Shown: positions 39,576 through 49,418, numbered from the stretch's first letter. The stretch: DNA of 64,000 nucleotides from Chrysochromulina tobinii (GCA_001275005.1 JWZX01003391.1:1-64000); one strand, 5' to 3'. A program made the numbers and translations. Notes: generated by a model from the sequence alone, not told the origin.

Positions 39576-40233
39576 GGCACCGCGTCGCCTCCGACCGCCT
39601 TCGCCACGATCTATGGGTGTAGCGACTGATGGTGGTGCAGAAGGCGGCATGGGGAAAGTGGAGGGGCCGGAAAGGGGGTTGGCACTCGCACTCCATCCCC
39701 CATAGCCTCCCCCCTTTGCTGTCTAGCCGCCCCGCTGCGCGGCTGATCGCCTCCATCGCCAGCTGCCTCCCGGCGAGCCTGCACACAGGAGGCGAGGGGG
39801 GCGCGGATAGTTCCGGCGGGAATCGAGCGCTTTCGACAGTCAACATCGTGTAATACCCAGGTCTGTGCACAACTCGACCACGCTCTATTCCGTCGGGACA
39901 TGTGCAGGTGCTGCCAGTGCGTTCTGTCGACTGGGATGTTTTGTTCAACTTTATGTATCTCGTGTATGAACAGCAGTCAGCACGCGTACGATCGAATATT
40001 TATCCGCGAGTAACGTGGTCCACCGAATCATCGCTACAAACCCCCGTTGCGGCATTGCTTCGACGTTCGAGCCGCTTTGCGATTTGCGTGTGAGACCGAG
40101 CGAGTACTCGATTTCGATCCAATCACACTTCAGCGTGCTCGAAAAGTATTCCTTCTGAGGTCAAGTTTGGTACACACCAGTAACTGTGCCGTAGCACCAG
40201 TTGCGTCTCGTCTGTGGTGTTAACGTTCACACC
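39576..40233. other. Intergenic region without a recognised gene
   Basis: The first half is GC-rich, with short minus-strand open frames antisense to the bZIP tail. The second half (39900-40200) is more AT-rich and promoter-like. Confidence 0.4.
40216..40233 (+). promoter_or_regulatory. Palindromic GGTGTTAACGTTCACACC abutting the fusion-gene ATG
   Basis: An 18-bp palindrome with one mismatched pair ends at the base immediately before ATG 40234. Its half-site GGTGTGAACGT recurs upstream of the sacsin-like and CDT1 genes. Confidence 0.45.
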
Positions 40234-41481
40234 ATGATGAGCGTCGCGGTCGCTTCGTCGTCGGCGTCAAGCCTCGTCGTTGAGCACGTCGGAGAAGGCC
40301 TCGGCTTCGGCCTGCGTGCAACTCGGGACCTGCCACTCGGCACCGTCGTACTGAGAGAGCGTCCAATCGCTGTGCTCCGAGCCAGTGAGCTCCGACACGT
40401 CATCGGGCAGGATCCTCCGCTGGAGAGGTTAGTGGCATCAGCTGCGGACGAGGCATCTGCCTTCAGCGACGCGCAGTACTGGCCAGCTCCGACTCACGCA
40501 TCTGCTGAGGTTATTGAGCGCTTTGCGAGCCATGTCTTCGCCCAACTGCCTGAGCCGCTGCAGCGCAAGTGGATGTCGCTAGCAGACTCATTCTCAGTGC
40601 CACCAGCCAAGTCGCCCGGCAACGTCGTGCGGAGTAACGCGTTCACCGATACGGCCGTTGGCGATAGTTACCTGTACGAGGTCCTCTCACGCGCCAATCA
40701 CAGCTGTCGGCCAAACATCAGCCGCACCTTTGAGGGTAGTACCGTCGTGGTTAGGACGACACGCACAGTGGCCGCGGGTGAGCCGCTGCTGATCTCATAC
40801 CTCTCGGATACGGTACTCGCGCGGCCGACCAACGAGCGACGCGCTGCGTTGCGTGCCAAGTTCTGCTTCCACTGCGAGTGCGAGCGCTGTGGCGAGCGCT
40901 GCGGCAAGGTCGCGGCACGAGCGGGGCGCCTAGAGGCCACCACCCCTCCTCAACCCTCGGGTAAGAGCCACGCGGGCAACCTCGCGGGCAGCCTCGCGGG
41001 CAGCCTCGCGGGCAGCCACGTGGCCCATCTCGATCGCGTCAGCCGCGCTGGCAGTCCCGCTGGTAGCCTCGCTGGTAGCCGCACCAGCCTCGCTCATAGC
41101 CACACTGGCAGCCTCGCTGATAGCACGCCGATGCTACATGCACTGCGCGGTGCCCATGCCGCTCTGCAGGCACAGCTGCACGCGTGTCATACGCAGCAGC
41201 AGCAGCAGCAGCAGCGGTGCCGGCAGCGCCAGCAGCAGCAGCAGCCTGCGCCGTCATACGTGAGCGACTCGCCGAGCGCCGTGATGAGCGACTCGCTGAG
41301 CGCTTCCACAGCGGCATGTGTTGAGGCGCTTCGCGCTGTCGAGGGCGCCCTTTGCCTTCTTGCCGGTGGTGCTGCAGAGGATGCCGTCTCTCGAGCACAT
41401 ACCACCGCCGCCGCCGCCGTCGCCGCCACTACCACAGCCACTACACTCGCTGCCGCCACCACGGCCGCCACCGATACCGCC

Positions 41482-41519
<38 letters not shown>

Positions 41520-44500
41520 TACCATGAGCTCTGAAGCGCTCGCCTTCTTGGCCTCGCGCCTCGACCTGGCAACGCGCCCAACAGCAGCACTTCTCGATCT
41601 GCGCAGCGAGGTCGCCTTTGACGAAATGCACCTTCAAGGAGCCGCCTCGTTCTCGCTCAGCACGCTTCCCCACAGGACGGCTGAGCTCCCACCCTCCAGC
41701 TCAGCTGGGCTGCATTTGCTCGGCGCGAGCGTGGCGGAGCTCGCGCACGCGCGCCACTTTCTGAATGAGCAGGTGCGCTGATTGCCACTGATGGCCACTG
41801 AGAGCCACTGAGAGCCACTGATGGCCACTAATGACCACTGATGGCCACTAATGGCCCGTCCGAGTGCCACTAATGACCCGTCCGAGTGCCACTAATGACC
41901 CGTCCGAGTGCCCCTAATGCCCCCAATGCCCCTAACTCATGAGCAGGGCACAACCCAATGGACCATCCTCGGCGAGCTCGTCGCCTCTCCCGAGCTGTGG
42001 GACGTCGCGCGCCGGATGGGACTGCTCTCACGAGAGGCGTCGCGTCGCCTGTGGGAGCCTTCGCCCCACCTGCCACTTCTCGTACCAATGCTCGAGGCGC
42101 AGGGCGATCAGCATGCAATGAGGGTGGGTAATGCCTTTGGGGCGTCGCAGCGCCTGCTTCGCGCGCTCGCGTTTCCGACTGGCCGGTGGCGTGCGATTGA
42201 TTTGGGCTGTGGCCGTGGGCGCGACTGCGTGTGGCTGGCCCTGCGTGGCTGGAGTGTCGTCGGAGTCGACAACCAGCCTGCCTTTCTCGACCATCTGGCC
42301 ACCTTTGCGGCGCGCGAGAGGTCGCCAAATATGGGAGCCGTCGAGCCCAAACTGATCGATCTGCGACGGTGCGAGCGCTCGTCTTTGGAAGCGCTCCTCG
42401 CGCCACCTCTCGATCTCATCGTCATCTCGCGCTTCATGTCGCGCAAGCTGCTCGAGGCCGTTCTCGAGGTCATGCCGCCCGGGTGCGTGCTTGCGCTGCA
42501 TCATTTTCGGGAGGGGGCCACGTCCCTCAAGAGTGGTCGCCCCATCAAGGAAGCCGATCCGGATGCATGCGCTCTGGCCCCCGGTGAGTGTCTGCGGCGG
42601 TTCTCATCGCCCACCCTCGAGCTGCTCTTGCATGACGAAGGCCACGTGGGCGACGGGCGGCCGACGGTTAATTGGGCGGTGCGAAAGCTCGGCGCGTGGG
42701 TCGCTGCCGGCACTGAGCTACAGCCCCCGCCGAGCGTCCCCCCGGTGAGGGACGCCACGCCATTGAGGGCGTGCCTTGCTTCGAGACCTGCAGCCGTTGA
42801 TGGCGTGCCTGGCTCCGAGGGCGCGATGGATGCCGTGCAGGACGTTGGCGATGCGCTCGCATTCTTGGGCGTCCAGGTGCTGTGCAACGGGCGCTTGCTG
42901 CTGGGGGGGAAGAGCGTGGCGCAGGACGCGACGACGCTCGAGCTCGCTCGCGTCGCTCATGTCATCAACCTGACGCCGCTGCCGATGCCGCTGCCACCCT
43001 CGCCTGCGCCCTCGGGCACGATGGTGCGCTACACCCACGTGCCCGTTGGTGGCGCGTCGTCCCACGAGGAGATGGTGACCATGCTCCGTCGCGCCGTCGC
43101 GGCGATCAGCACGGCGCTCGACGCCCAGACCGCCGATGCGCCCACGACGGCGCTCGAGAGCGCCCAAAGCCCAACCTCCGCTGCGCTCACCGCCGGAGCG
43201 CCCGCGACGGCGCGGTACGCCGGCAAGCCACGCGCTACCGGCACCTGCGCTACCGGTGCCGTGCTCGTGCACTGCTCCCGAGGTCCGCTGCACGGGGGCG
43301 CCTCGGGCGCCGTCGGCGCGGCGTACTTGTTGCACACGGGGGCCGCTCGTTCGCTCCGCGCCGCCCTGGAGGCCTGCGGTGCGCAGCCACGCGGTCTCTC
43401 CCTAGCCGCGCTCTACGCCTTCGAGCTGAGCTCTTGTGGAAGCGTCTCCGACCTGAGCGGCACGTTGGGGGCGGGGGCGTGTGCGGCCGTGTGGGAAATC
43501 GAGGGTACGGTCGGCCTCGGCGCAGCCATTGGGGTGGGCTGGCCTCCAGCGCCTCGTCCGACGGTGGCGGGCGGCGCAACGTTGGCGGCGGCGGCGGAGG
43601 CGGCTGCAGCGGCGGCGGAGGCGGCGGCGGAGGCGGAGGCGGAGGCGGAGATGGAGAGCGTCGTGGTGCACCGGGGGCACGTGATGCGCATCCGAGTGGT
43701 TACGCGTGATCCCCAATTGGCGAGCATTGCCAACTTTGTGAGCCCGAAGGAGGCTGCGCATCTGGCTGCGTTGGCGAGACCGCATCTGAGCCCGTCTCGG
43801 GTGGCGCGCACTGACACGACGCGCACCGATACGGCGACCGGTGGCGAAGGCGAGGAGAAGGGGACGGTTGAGAAGGCCGCCGGGGGCGAAGCAGAGCAGG
43901 CAGGGGCGGTTGTGCAGCCGCCGGCCAGCGAGTGGCGCACCTCGACCTCCGCCTCCATTGGCGGAGGCGCGTGCACCGAGGGGGCGGACGCACCGGATCC
44001 GATCGTCGCGTTGGTCATCGAGCGTGCTGCCTTTCTGACCGGCCTCTCCCCGCACCACGCCGAGGACTTGCAAGTGGTATGCTGCCTGCCGGCTAACCCT
44101 AACCCTAACCCTAACCCTGACCCTGACCCTAACCCTGAGCCTAACCCTAACCCTAAGATGACTTGCAAGTAGTGGTACGCTACCTGCCGGGGCGGCAGTA
44201 CAAGCGAGCCCGATTGCATCTGATGGCCTCCCTGTGCCTGATTGCCTCCCTCATCAGGTACGCTACCTGCCGGGGCAGCAGTACCGCGAGCACTGCGACT
44301 GGTTCTCGCCCACTCAAGATGCGAGCTGCGTCGCGCGCACGAGGGAGCGCGGCAACCGACTCGTCTCGATCTTCGCATGCTTACAGGCATGCGAGAGGGG
44401 CGGCCAGACCGACTTTCCGCGCCTCGGGCTCCGGTTTGAGCTCGGGCTAGGCGAGGCGCTGCTTTGGATGAATGTGGACCGGCACGGCTGCCTCGACGGG

Positions 44501-44965
44501 CGCACACTGCACGCCGGCCGGCCCATCGACGCCGGGGAGAAGCTCGGCCTCAACGTGTGGCTCCGGCAGCGGCCGTCTGCGGGCGCCGTCTCGAGCGCGG
44601 CGCAGCAGCTGCTGCCGGGCAAGGCTGGGCGGCGGGCGAAGACGAAGGGCGATGCAACCCGGGCGGGGGAGACTCAATCCCGGGCGGGGGAGATTCAATC
44701 CCGGTCGGGGGAGATTCAATCCCGGGCGGGGGAGATTCAATCCCGGGCGGGGGAGATTCAAGACCAATCCTCGAGCGAGGGGCCGAGCGCGCGTGCCGAG
44801 CACTGTGCCGAGCACTGTGCCGAGCGCGCCGTGCCGAGCGCCGTGCCGAGCGCCATGCCAAACATTGCGCCGAGCGCGTGGCGGCCCTCGCAACCACCAC
44901 CGCGCCCGACGCTCGCCTCCCCCGGTGCGCAGCTTTCTGACGGTCTCCGTGAGCGCCCTTGGTAG
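40234..44965 (+). CDS. Multi-enzyme fusion: SET, rhodanese-like, methyltransferase, phosphatase-like and prolyl-4-hydroxylase-like domains
   Basis: Exons 40234-41772, 41947-44076 and 44258-44965 encode 1,458 residues. Residues ~5-240: SMYD-like SET domain (GEGLGFGLRATRDLPLGTVV, SRANHSCRPNISRTFEG, then Cys-rich FCFHCECERCGERC). A repeat-rich linker follows. Residues ~455-560: a rhodanese-like region (LLDLRSEVAFDEMHLQGAAS) without an obvious catalytic Cys. Residues ~560-750: methyltransferase with motif I AIDLGCGRGRDCVWLALRGW, preceded by LWEPSPHL, as in known rhodanese-methyltransferase fusions. Residues ~790-950: dual-specificity-phosphatase-like (VLVHCSRGPLHGGASG), lacking the CX5R arginine. 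Residues ~1065-1340: prolyl-hydroxylase domain (VVRYLPGQQYREHCDWF with HxD; GRTLHAGRPI; GLNVWLR). The tail has SRAGEIQ repeats. Possible in-frame introns in the linker (GTAAGA at 40962) would not separate the domains. Confidence 0.7.
41773..41946 (+). other. Intron 1 of the fusion gene, flanked by an 8-bp direct repeat
   Basis: ATGAGCAG ends the exon (41765-41772) and also ends the intron (41939-41946). The interior consists of degenerate TGGCCACTGA/CACTAATGACC units, the last ones as a 22-bp CGTCCGAGTGCCACTAATGA-type repeat. Splicing is in phase 0, joining HFLNEQ to GTTQWTILGEL. Confidence 0.8.
44077..44257 (+). other. Intron 2 of the fusion gene with duplicated exon edges and telomere-like repeats
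   Basis: It starts GTATGCTGCCTGCCGG, and the next exon starts GTACGCTACCTGCCGG. Inside, 44161-44202 carries a third, contiguous copy of the exon junction (ACTTGCAAGTAGTGGTACGC onward). CCCTAA-type repeats fill 44093-44156. Splicing joins DLQV to VRYLPGQQY in phase 0. Confidence 0.8.
44093..44156 (+). repeat. Interstitial telomere-like CCCTAA/CCCTGA repeats
   Basis: About ten hexamer units of CTAACC with CTGACC and CTGAGC variants lie within an intron of the fusion gene. Confidence 0.95.
44656..44760 (+). repeat. Five tandem 21-bp units encoding SRAGEIQ
   Basis: AATCCCGGGCGGGGGAGATT-type units repeat five times with single-base changes, in frame, after the hydroxylase domain. Confidence 0.9.
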
Positions 44966-45585
44966 AACACGGTCTGCTCGACTTTAGCGTTTACTGTTCA
45001 CACTCCACGACACGCAATGGAAAAGACTCCCCGAATAACCTCCCATACCCCCCCCAGGCACGTGGATAGGTGGGGTTCGAAGTGTTCCTTGGGAGATGGG
45101 AGTTGGGGGATCGTTGGGGGGTAGGTGTGCAGTCTCTCGACGAACCCCGGGGCCCGGGCCGTACCGAGTTATATAGTTACGCGTGGCGCGGCCGCTCTAG
45201 GGGGGGGCAACGAACCGCCTACGAACCGCCCTCGCCAGGGGGGTTCTTCTAGCCACCCGATGGTCACCCGACGCGTTAGGTTCTTAGGTATACGGACCGG
45301 TGTGACAAACGAGAGTCGAGACCAAAAAATAGAGACAATCAAGTGGCGTGGAAAACGATCCTCCAAGCGCGAGCGAGGGATAAAGAAGGGGTAGGTGAAC
45401 GTTAAAGGGGTGACGTGGAAGGCGACCTCAACAAACACGTTGATTGATGGGGGAAGGCGCGGTACGGACGAGGATGGGGGGCACGCGACAGGCCATGATG
45501 TGTGCCCGGTAGTAATCGACCGTACAATTGTACGGTCCGTATACAAAGTAGTGCGTAGCTCGCGCTGTGCGCTTGCGATGGTCGC
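44966..45585. other. Intergenic region with a G-rich tract
   Basis: It contains four G-runs (45091-45121) fitting a G-quadruplex pattern, and GGTGAACGTTAAA (45393-45405), about 180 bp before the next ATG. No gene was recognised. Confidence 0.5.
45393..45405 (+). promoter_or_regulatory. Upstream GTGAACGTTAA motif
   Basis: GGTGAACGTTAAA shares GTGAACGTTAA with the complement of the palindrome before the fusion gene. It lies 181 bp before ATG 45586. Confidence 0.35.
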
Positions 45586-46575
45586 ATGCAAAAGTATTGT
45601 GTCGGTTTTGGACTAAGTATGGTAGTTATGATAATAAGTACAGAAAAATTGTCCTTGCGCGTGCACAGGGGCTCAATGCAAACGACGGAGATGCCCTCAC
45701 AGCCGATTCACGTCTACGTGCATACTCTCTGTTCTCTGCTGATCGTAGCGAGCGTGAGCAACCGCACGAATATCACATTGCACGATCGGAACCTGAGGAA
45801 GTTTGGGCCCGAGTGGAAGTGCGTCATGCTCACGTACTCGGAGCGCACCGATTTTCCGAAGAGGTGCGACGTCATCCGTCACGACAACACCTTCTGGGGC
45901 CAGATCCTCCACAAGAGCCTAGGACAGATCTCCACATACGGCTGCGGTAAAAAGCTGCTCATGTTGGACGACGTCGACCTTCTTGATCTCGACTTGCCGC
46001 GTCTGCAGACTTTTGCATCGCAGCACCGACTTGATGTGGCTTCGCCGACAGTGTTTGACGCACACTATAAATGGATGAGATTCACAAAGGATGGGCGAAG
46101 TCGCGAAACAGACCATCGCATGCGAAACAACACAGAAGCTGATGCTTACGAAGCGAAGTTGTCTTCGTTGCCTCGTGGCCAGTTCGTGGAATTCTTTGCG
46201 ACCCTGCTTTCTCCGCTGGCGTGGCTGACATTCTCGAAGCTGCTGGAGTTGATGCCCAATGGCAAAGGGTGGGGTTACGACATCTGTCTCGGCAGGCACC
46301 TCGTCTCCGGAGTGGACACGAGCCAACATGTGTTTCACACAGGGTCTCGTGTGTTAGCACATGCTAGAGGCAAGCTCGCGGCTGCGCTCAGGAAAGAAAG
46401 TGGTCAGCTCACGAGGATGTGCACTATGGAGTGGTTCAACAAGACTCAAGAGCATCCAGCCCGCGGCGCTCATGGCGGCGGCCGCGAGCACCAGCAACAC
46501 AAAGAGCGCGTCGAAGGACAGCTTGCTGTAGAAGCGCTCGCGGATGCGGAGCTGACTCGGTGGACTGTTCACTAG
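45586..46575 (+). CDS. DUF707-like putative glycosyltransferase-type protein
   Basis: A 329-residue frame. After a short hydrophobic N-terminal stretch (HTLCSLLIVASV), the sequence follows the DUF707 pattern: an early NLRKFGPEWKCVMLTYSERT strand-helix region, the acidic KKLLMLDDVDLLDLDLPRLQ segment (equivalent to the D-x-D-like motif of the family), LDVASPTVFDAHYKWM, and the FVEFFATLLSPLAWLTFSKL, then NGKGWGYDICLG segment typical of the C-terminal half. DUF707 proteins are predicted GT-A-like proteins of unproven activity. The last ~45 residues (after 46440) look non-native and may be read-through; the antisense strand there has a hydrophobic open frame. Confidence 0.65.
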   Translation: MQKYCVGFGLSMVVMIISTEKLSLRVHRGSMQTTEMPSQPIHVYVHTLCSLLIVASVSNRTNITLHDRNLRKFGPEWKCVMLTYSERTDFPKRCDVIRHDNTFWGQILHKSLGQISTYGCGKKLLMLDDVDLLDLDLPRLQTFASQHRLDVASPTVFDAHYKWMRFTKDGRSRETDHRMRNNTEADAYEAKLSSLPRGQFVEFFATLLSPLAWLTFSKLLELMPNGKGWGYDICLGRHLVSGVDTSQHVFHTGSRVLAHARGKLAAALRKESGQLTRMCTMEWFNKTQEHPARGAHGGGREHQQHKERVEGQLAVEALADAELTRWTVH

Positions 46576-47055
46576 GTGGGCAGTATCCGGATAGAAGCCG
46601 CAAAAGGACGGGGTCCAGCCCTCTGCAGTGAGGTTGCCAGAGGTGACAAATGAGTCACCACTCGGCGGTCTCGTCGGCTGTTTTTGTAGTTTAAAGCCTC
46701 GGAGACCTGACAGGCGACCATGCAGGCGACACGCACCAGTCCGGTCGACAGCATGCTCGGTCCTGCTCCTGCCTGCTCCCCTCCTGCGTGGGTTTGGTTG
46801 GCGCGGCGGGGGGGTGTGGTCGCCGGTTCCGGCTTCCCCGGTCCACGGTCAGAGACGAGATCAGCCGGGTCCGGTCATGTGAGTCAGATCTCTGACGTCC
46901 GCGCAGAGCGCTGGCAGAGCGCCGCCTTGCCTGCCATTGCCCTTGGCAACATGGACAATACAAGTTAAATACATAATACAACAAGTTAGATCGGATCCAC
47001 AAGGCTCCTATGTGTCGTTAACCACTAGTCATTCTAAGCGATGCCACTAGTCATT
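46576..47055. other. Intergenic region between convergent genes
   Basis: No gene was seen. A GATGCCACTAGTCATTCTAAGC-like segment of about 20 bp is repeated in tandem at 47022-47062 (CACTAGTCATTCTAAGCGAT twice), running into the 3' end of the minus-strand gene. Confidence 0.5.
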
Positions 47056-49081
47056 CTAAGCGATGCCATTCTCTTGCTTGTACGTCCGCCAGAGGCTTCC
47101 CAATTCCGCCATGGTGAGTTTCTCACTCTTCTTCGACGCCCGAAACTGCGCCCAGCTGATCGGCGTCCAACTCAAAGCGGGAGTCGTCGTCGAGCATGCA
47201 TCGTTCGCGACTGCACTCGCGGGGGCGACAGCCTGTGCCGTGGATTTCGCGTCGAGGAGCGATGCAGGGGGGCCGCCGCCGTCGCTGCCGTCGCTGCCGC
47301 CGCTGCCGCCGCCGCTGCCGCCGCCGCCGCCGCCGCGATCGCGATCGCGATCGCCACCTGGGTGCCGCAGAGCCACCGCAAGCGCCACGTCGGCGCTTTG
47401 GCTTGGGCTGAGCTCGTCCGCGAGATCGAGAGCTCGTCGATCGAGGGCGTCGCGCAGCGCCGTACTGGGCACGCACTGGGCCCTTGCCAGCCCCTGGCAG
47501 AGCTGTGAGAGGCTCGCGCACCCCAGCTCGTGCACCACGGGCGTCATCGCGTCCATCAGGGCACCGAAGAGCTCCTGTGATGCTCGAGGCGTCGCCTCGG
47601 CCGTTGCAAATGCCCATATTAGGCATGACAGCTCTTCGGGGGTACAGGCGCGTGGCTCACGGCGCACGAGAGGCGCGGCCACGTCAGCGAGCGCGCCGAG
47701 CAGGCGTGGTGCACGGCTCTGGGCGGCGGCGTAGCCCCAGGCGGTGTGGGCGAGGGCCCACGGTTGGAAGTCGGAAGCTAGTGGCACCGCGGCCTTCGCC
47801 ATGGCGTCGAAGAGCTGTGGAGATCGACGCCCTGCCGTCGCAAAGGACCACGCGACCTGCGCAATGGCCTGCGGCTTGAAGTCGCTCAGCGTGCAGCCTG
47901 GGAGCGCACAGATGGCCTCCAAGGCCTCGAATAAGCGCGGCGTGTAGTGGCCGGCCTTGGCGAATGCGAACGCGAGCGCGGACAGCTCCCGCGCCTTGAA
48001 CTCGCCCACGACGGCGCCTGTGGACTGGAGCTCGTCCACGCGCGCACTGACGGCGGTCGCGATCGCATCGTACCTGATGTGGGACGCAATCATAGGTCAT
48101 GAGAGGCCGTCAGCGGTCATTAGCAATGGCAATCAGCGGCCATCGAGCCGCGCGCGTCGCTGATGAGTCGTACAATCGCGGCGCCTCGTGCTGCGAGGTC
48201 GTGTACGCCCACGCCATGTTGGCCAGGTGCTGCGGCGCGAGCTCGAGCACGCGCGCAGAGGCAGTCTCCGCTAGAGCATCGAAGAGCACCGGCGCCGGGT
48301 GCTTGGCCGTCGCAAAGGCCCAGCAAGTGTTCGCCATGTTCTGCGCATTCATCTGGAGAGGGTCGGAGGCGGCGGCGACAGCATCGTACAGGGCGGGCGC
48401 ATCGTGCTCGACGGTGGCAAACGCCCAGCAGAGATTGCTCAGCTCCTGCGGGTTGAAGGCGTCGATCTGGGCCTCCGCCACCTCTGCAAGGGCATCAAAT
48501 AGGTCTGGCGCCCGATGCCCCGCTGTCGCAAACGCCCATGCCGTGTTGCTGAGCTCCTGAGAGTTCATGCTGGCGAGACGCGTCGAGGCCGCCACGGCTG
48601 CGAGCGCCTCGAGCAGCCCGGAACGCGTCGGCGAGTCCGGGAAGCGCGAGCGCGCCACGCCGTAGATGACGTTGGCCAACTCGCGACCGCGCAGGCCACC
48701 GGCGAGCGCCAGCCTGGCGGAGCGGCCCATGAGCGGCTTGAGCTGCTCTTGCACCCGCGGCGACATGGACCGGTAGCGCGTGTAGCCGCTGCGTGATGCA
48801 CTCGCCGAGACGCGCGAGGACGTGAGTCTGCTCACTGCCATCCACGCAGCACTCAAGTGGATGTGGTTGAAATGCCGGCCGTGCTCCTGGTGAACGGACA
48901 TGAGCTCATCGATGCTGCTCGCCTTCTTGATCCACTGCGTGAGGATCCTCGGGTCGACCGTCGCCGGGGGTGTCATGGCCAGCGCCGTGACCATGTGTGC
49001 GAGAATGCGAAAAACTGTGGGCATTCGCATTCTCCCGACGCCATGGACAGCATTCGCGTTGTGTTGAACAGTTTCCGCCAT
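47056..49081 (-). CDS. Octotricopeptide-type organellar RNA-binding protein
   Basis: Exons 49081-48174 and 48073-47056 encode about 641 residues. At least eight ~38-residue helical repeats follow the pattern LSNTAWAFATAGHRAPDLFD / LSNLCWAFATVEHDAPALYD / MANTCWAFATAKHPAPVLFD, characteristic of OPR proteins such as Tbc2 and relatives, which bind and stabilise or activate specific chloroplast or mitochondrial mRNAs. The start is uncertain: the frame is open to 49468, and ATG 49081 (MAETVQHNANAVH) or 49036/49030 are possible. A Gly/Ser/Asp-rich linker and a short charged C-terminal domain end the protein. The intron is 100 bp: donor GTACGACTC, acceptor CACATCAG, and the next exon begins GTACGATGC, so Tyr-Asp is encoded on both sides. 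Confidence 0.8.
48074..48173 (-). other. Intron of the octotricopeptide gene, related to introns of other genes
   Basis: In transcript orientation it starts GTACGACTCATC and is followed by GTACGATGCGATC in the exon. It shares CGATGGCCGCTGATTG with Furry-like intron 2, and GCTGATTGCCATTG plus CTAATGACCGCTGACGG with fusion-gene intron 1 (one or two mismatches). Confidence 0.75.
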
Positions 49082-49100
49082 GCACCCGATAGGGATTCCC

Positions 49101-49136
49101 GGTAAAAAGACACCGGGGGGAGCCGGGACACACACG
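49101..49136. repeat. Dispersed 36-bp segment (copy 1)
   Basis: It is about 90% identical to 62555-62589 and related over 23 bp to 19642-19664. Its nature is unknown. Confidence 0.7.
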
Positions 49137-49283
49137 GGACACACGCGGGACACGCGGACGCACAAAGGCACTCGGATCACACCGGTAGCCCCCGTGCTTG
49201 GGGGTCCGGTGAGCGTGCGCGTTGTATTGAACCGTATCAGCAGCCGCCGATTTATACACGTCCGAGCCGACGATGACGCTGTT

Positions 49284-49299
49284 GAGGTGTGAACGTGAA
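49284..49299 (+). promoter_or_regulatory. Upstream motif GAGGTGTGAACGTGAA
   Basis: The 16-mer is identical to 59701-59716 upstream of CDT1. It lies 120 bp before ATG 49419. Confidence 0.5.
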
Positions 49300-49418
49300 C
49301 TTTTCTCTGATCCCTCTTGTCTATACTTGTCGGCGCTTGGAAAGTTGCCGCGATAGAAAAGGCGTCGCGCTCGCTAGTTGAGGCACGCACGAGGACGAAC
49401 GCCCTCGAGCGCGGCCCG

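Larger units (their letters stand above)
49082..49418. other. Divergent promoter region with a dispersed repeat and the recurrent motif
   Basis: It holds GGTAAAAAGACACCGGGGGG (49101-49120), running on into AGCCGGGACACACACG (to 49136), a segment nearly repeated at 62555-62589. It also holds GAGGTGTGAACGTGAA (49284-49299). It lies between the octotricopeptide (minus) and sacsin-like (plus) genes. Confidence 0.55.

Noticed and set aside
46354-46572. Minus-strand 72-codon frame with a hydrophobic segment (FDALFVLLVLAAAAMSAAGW)
   Set aside because: It overlaps the 3' end of the DUF707-like frame antisense. It could be a real small membrane protein, but nothing else supports it.
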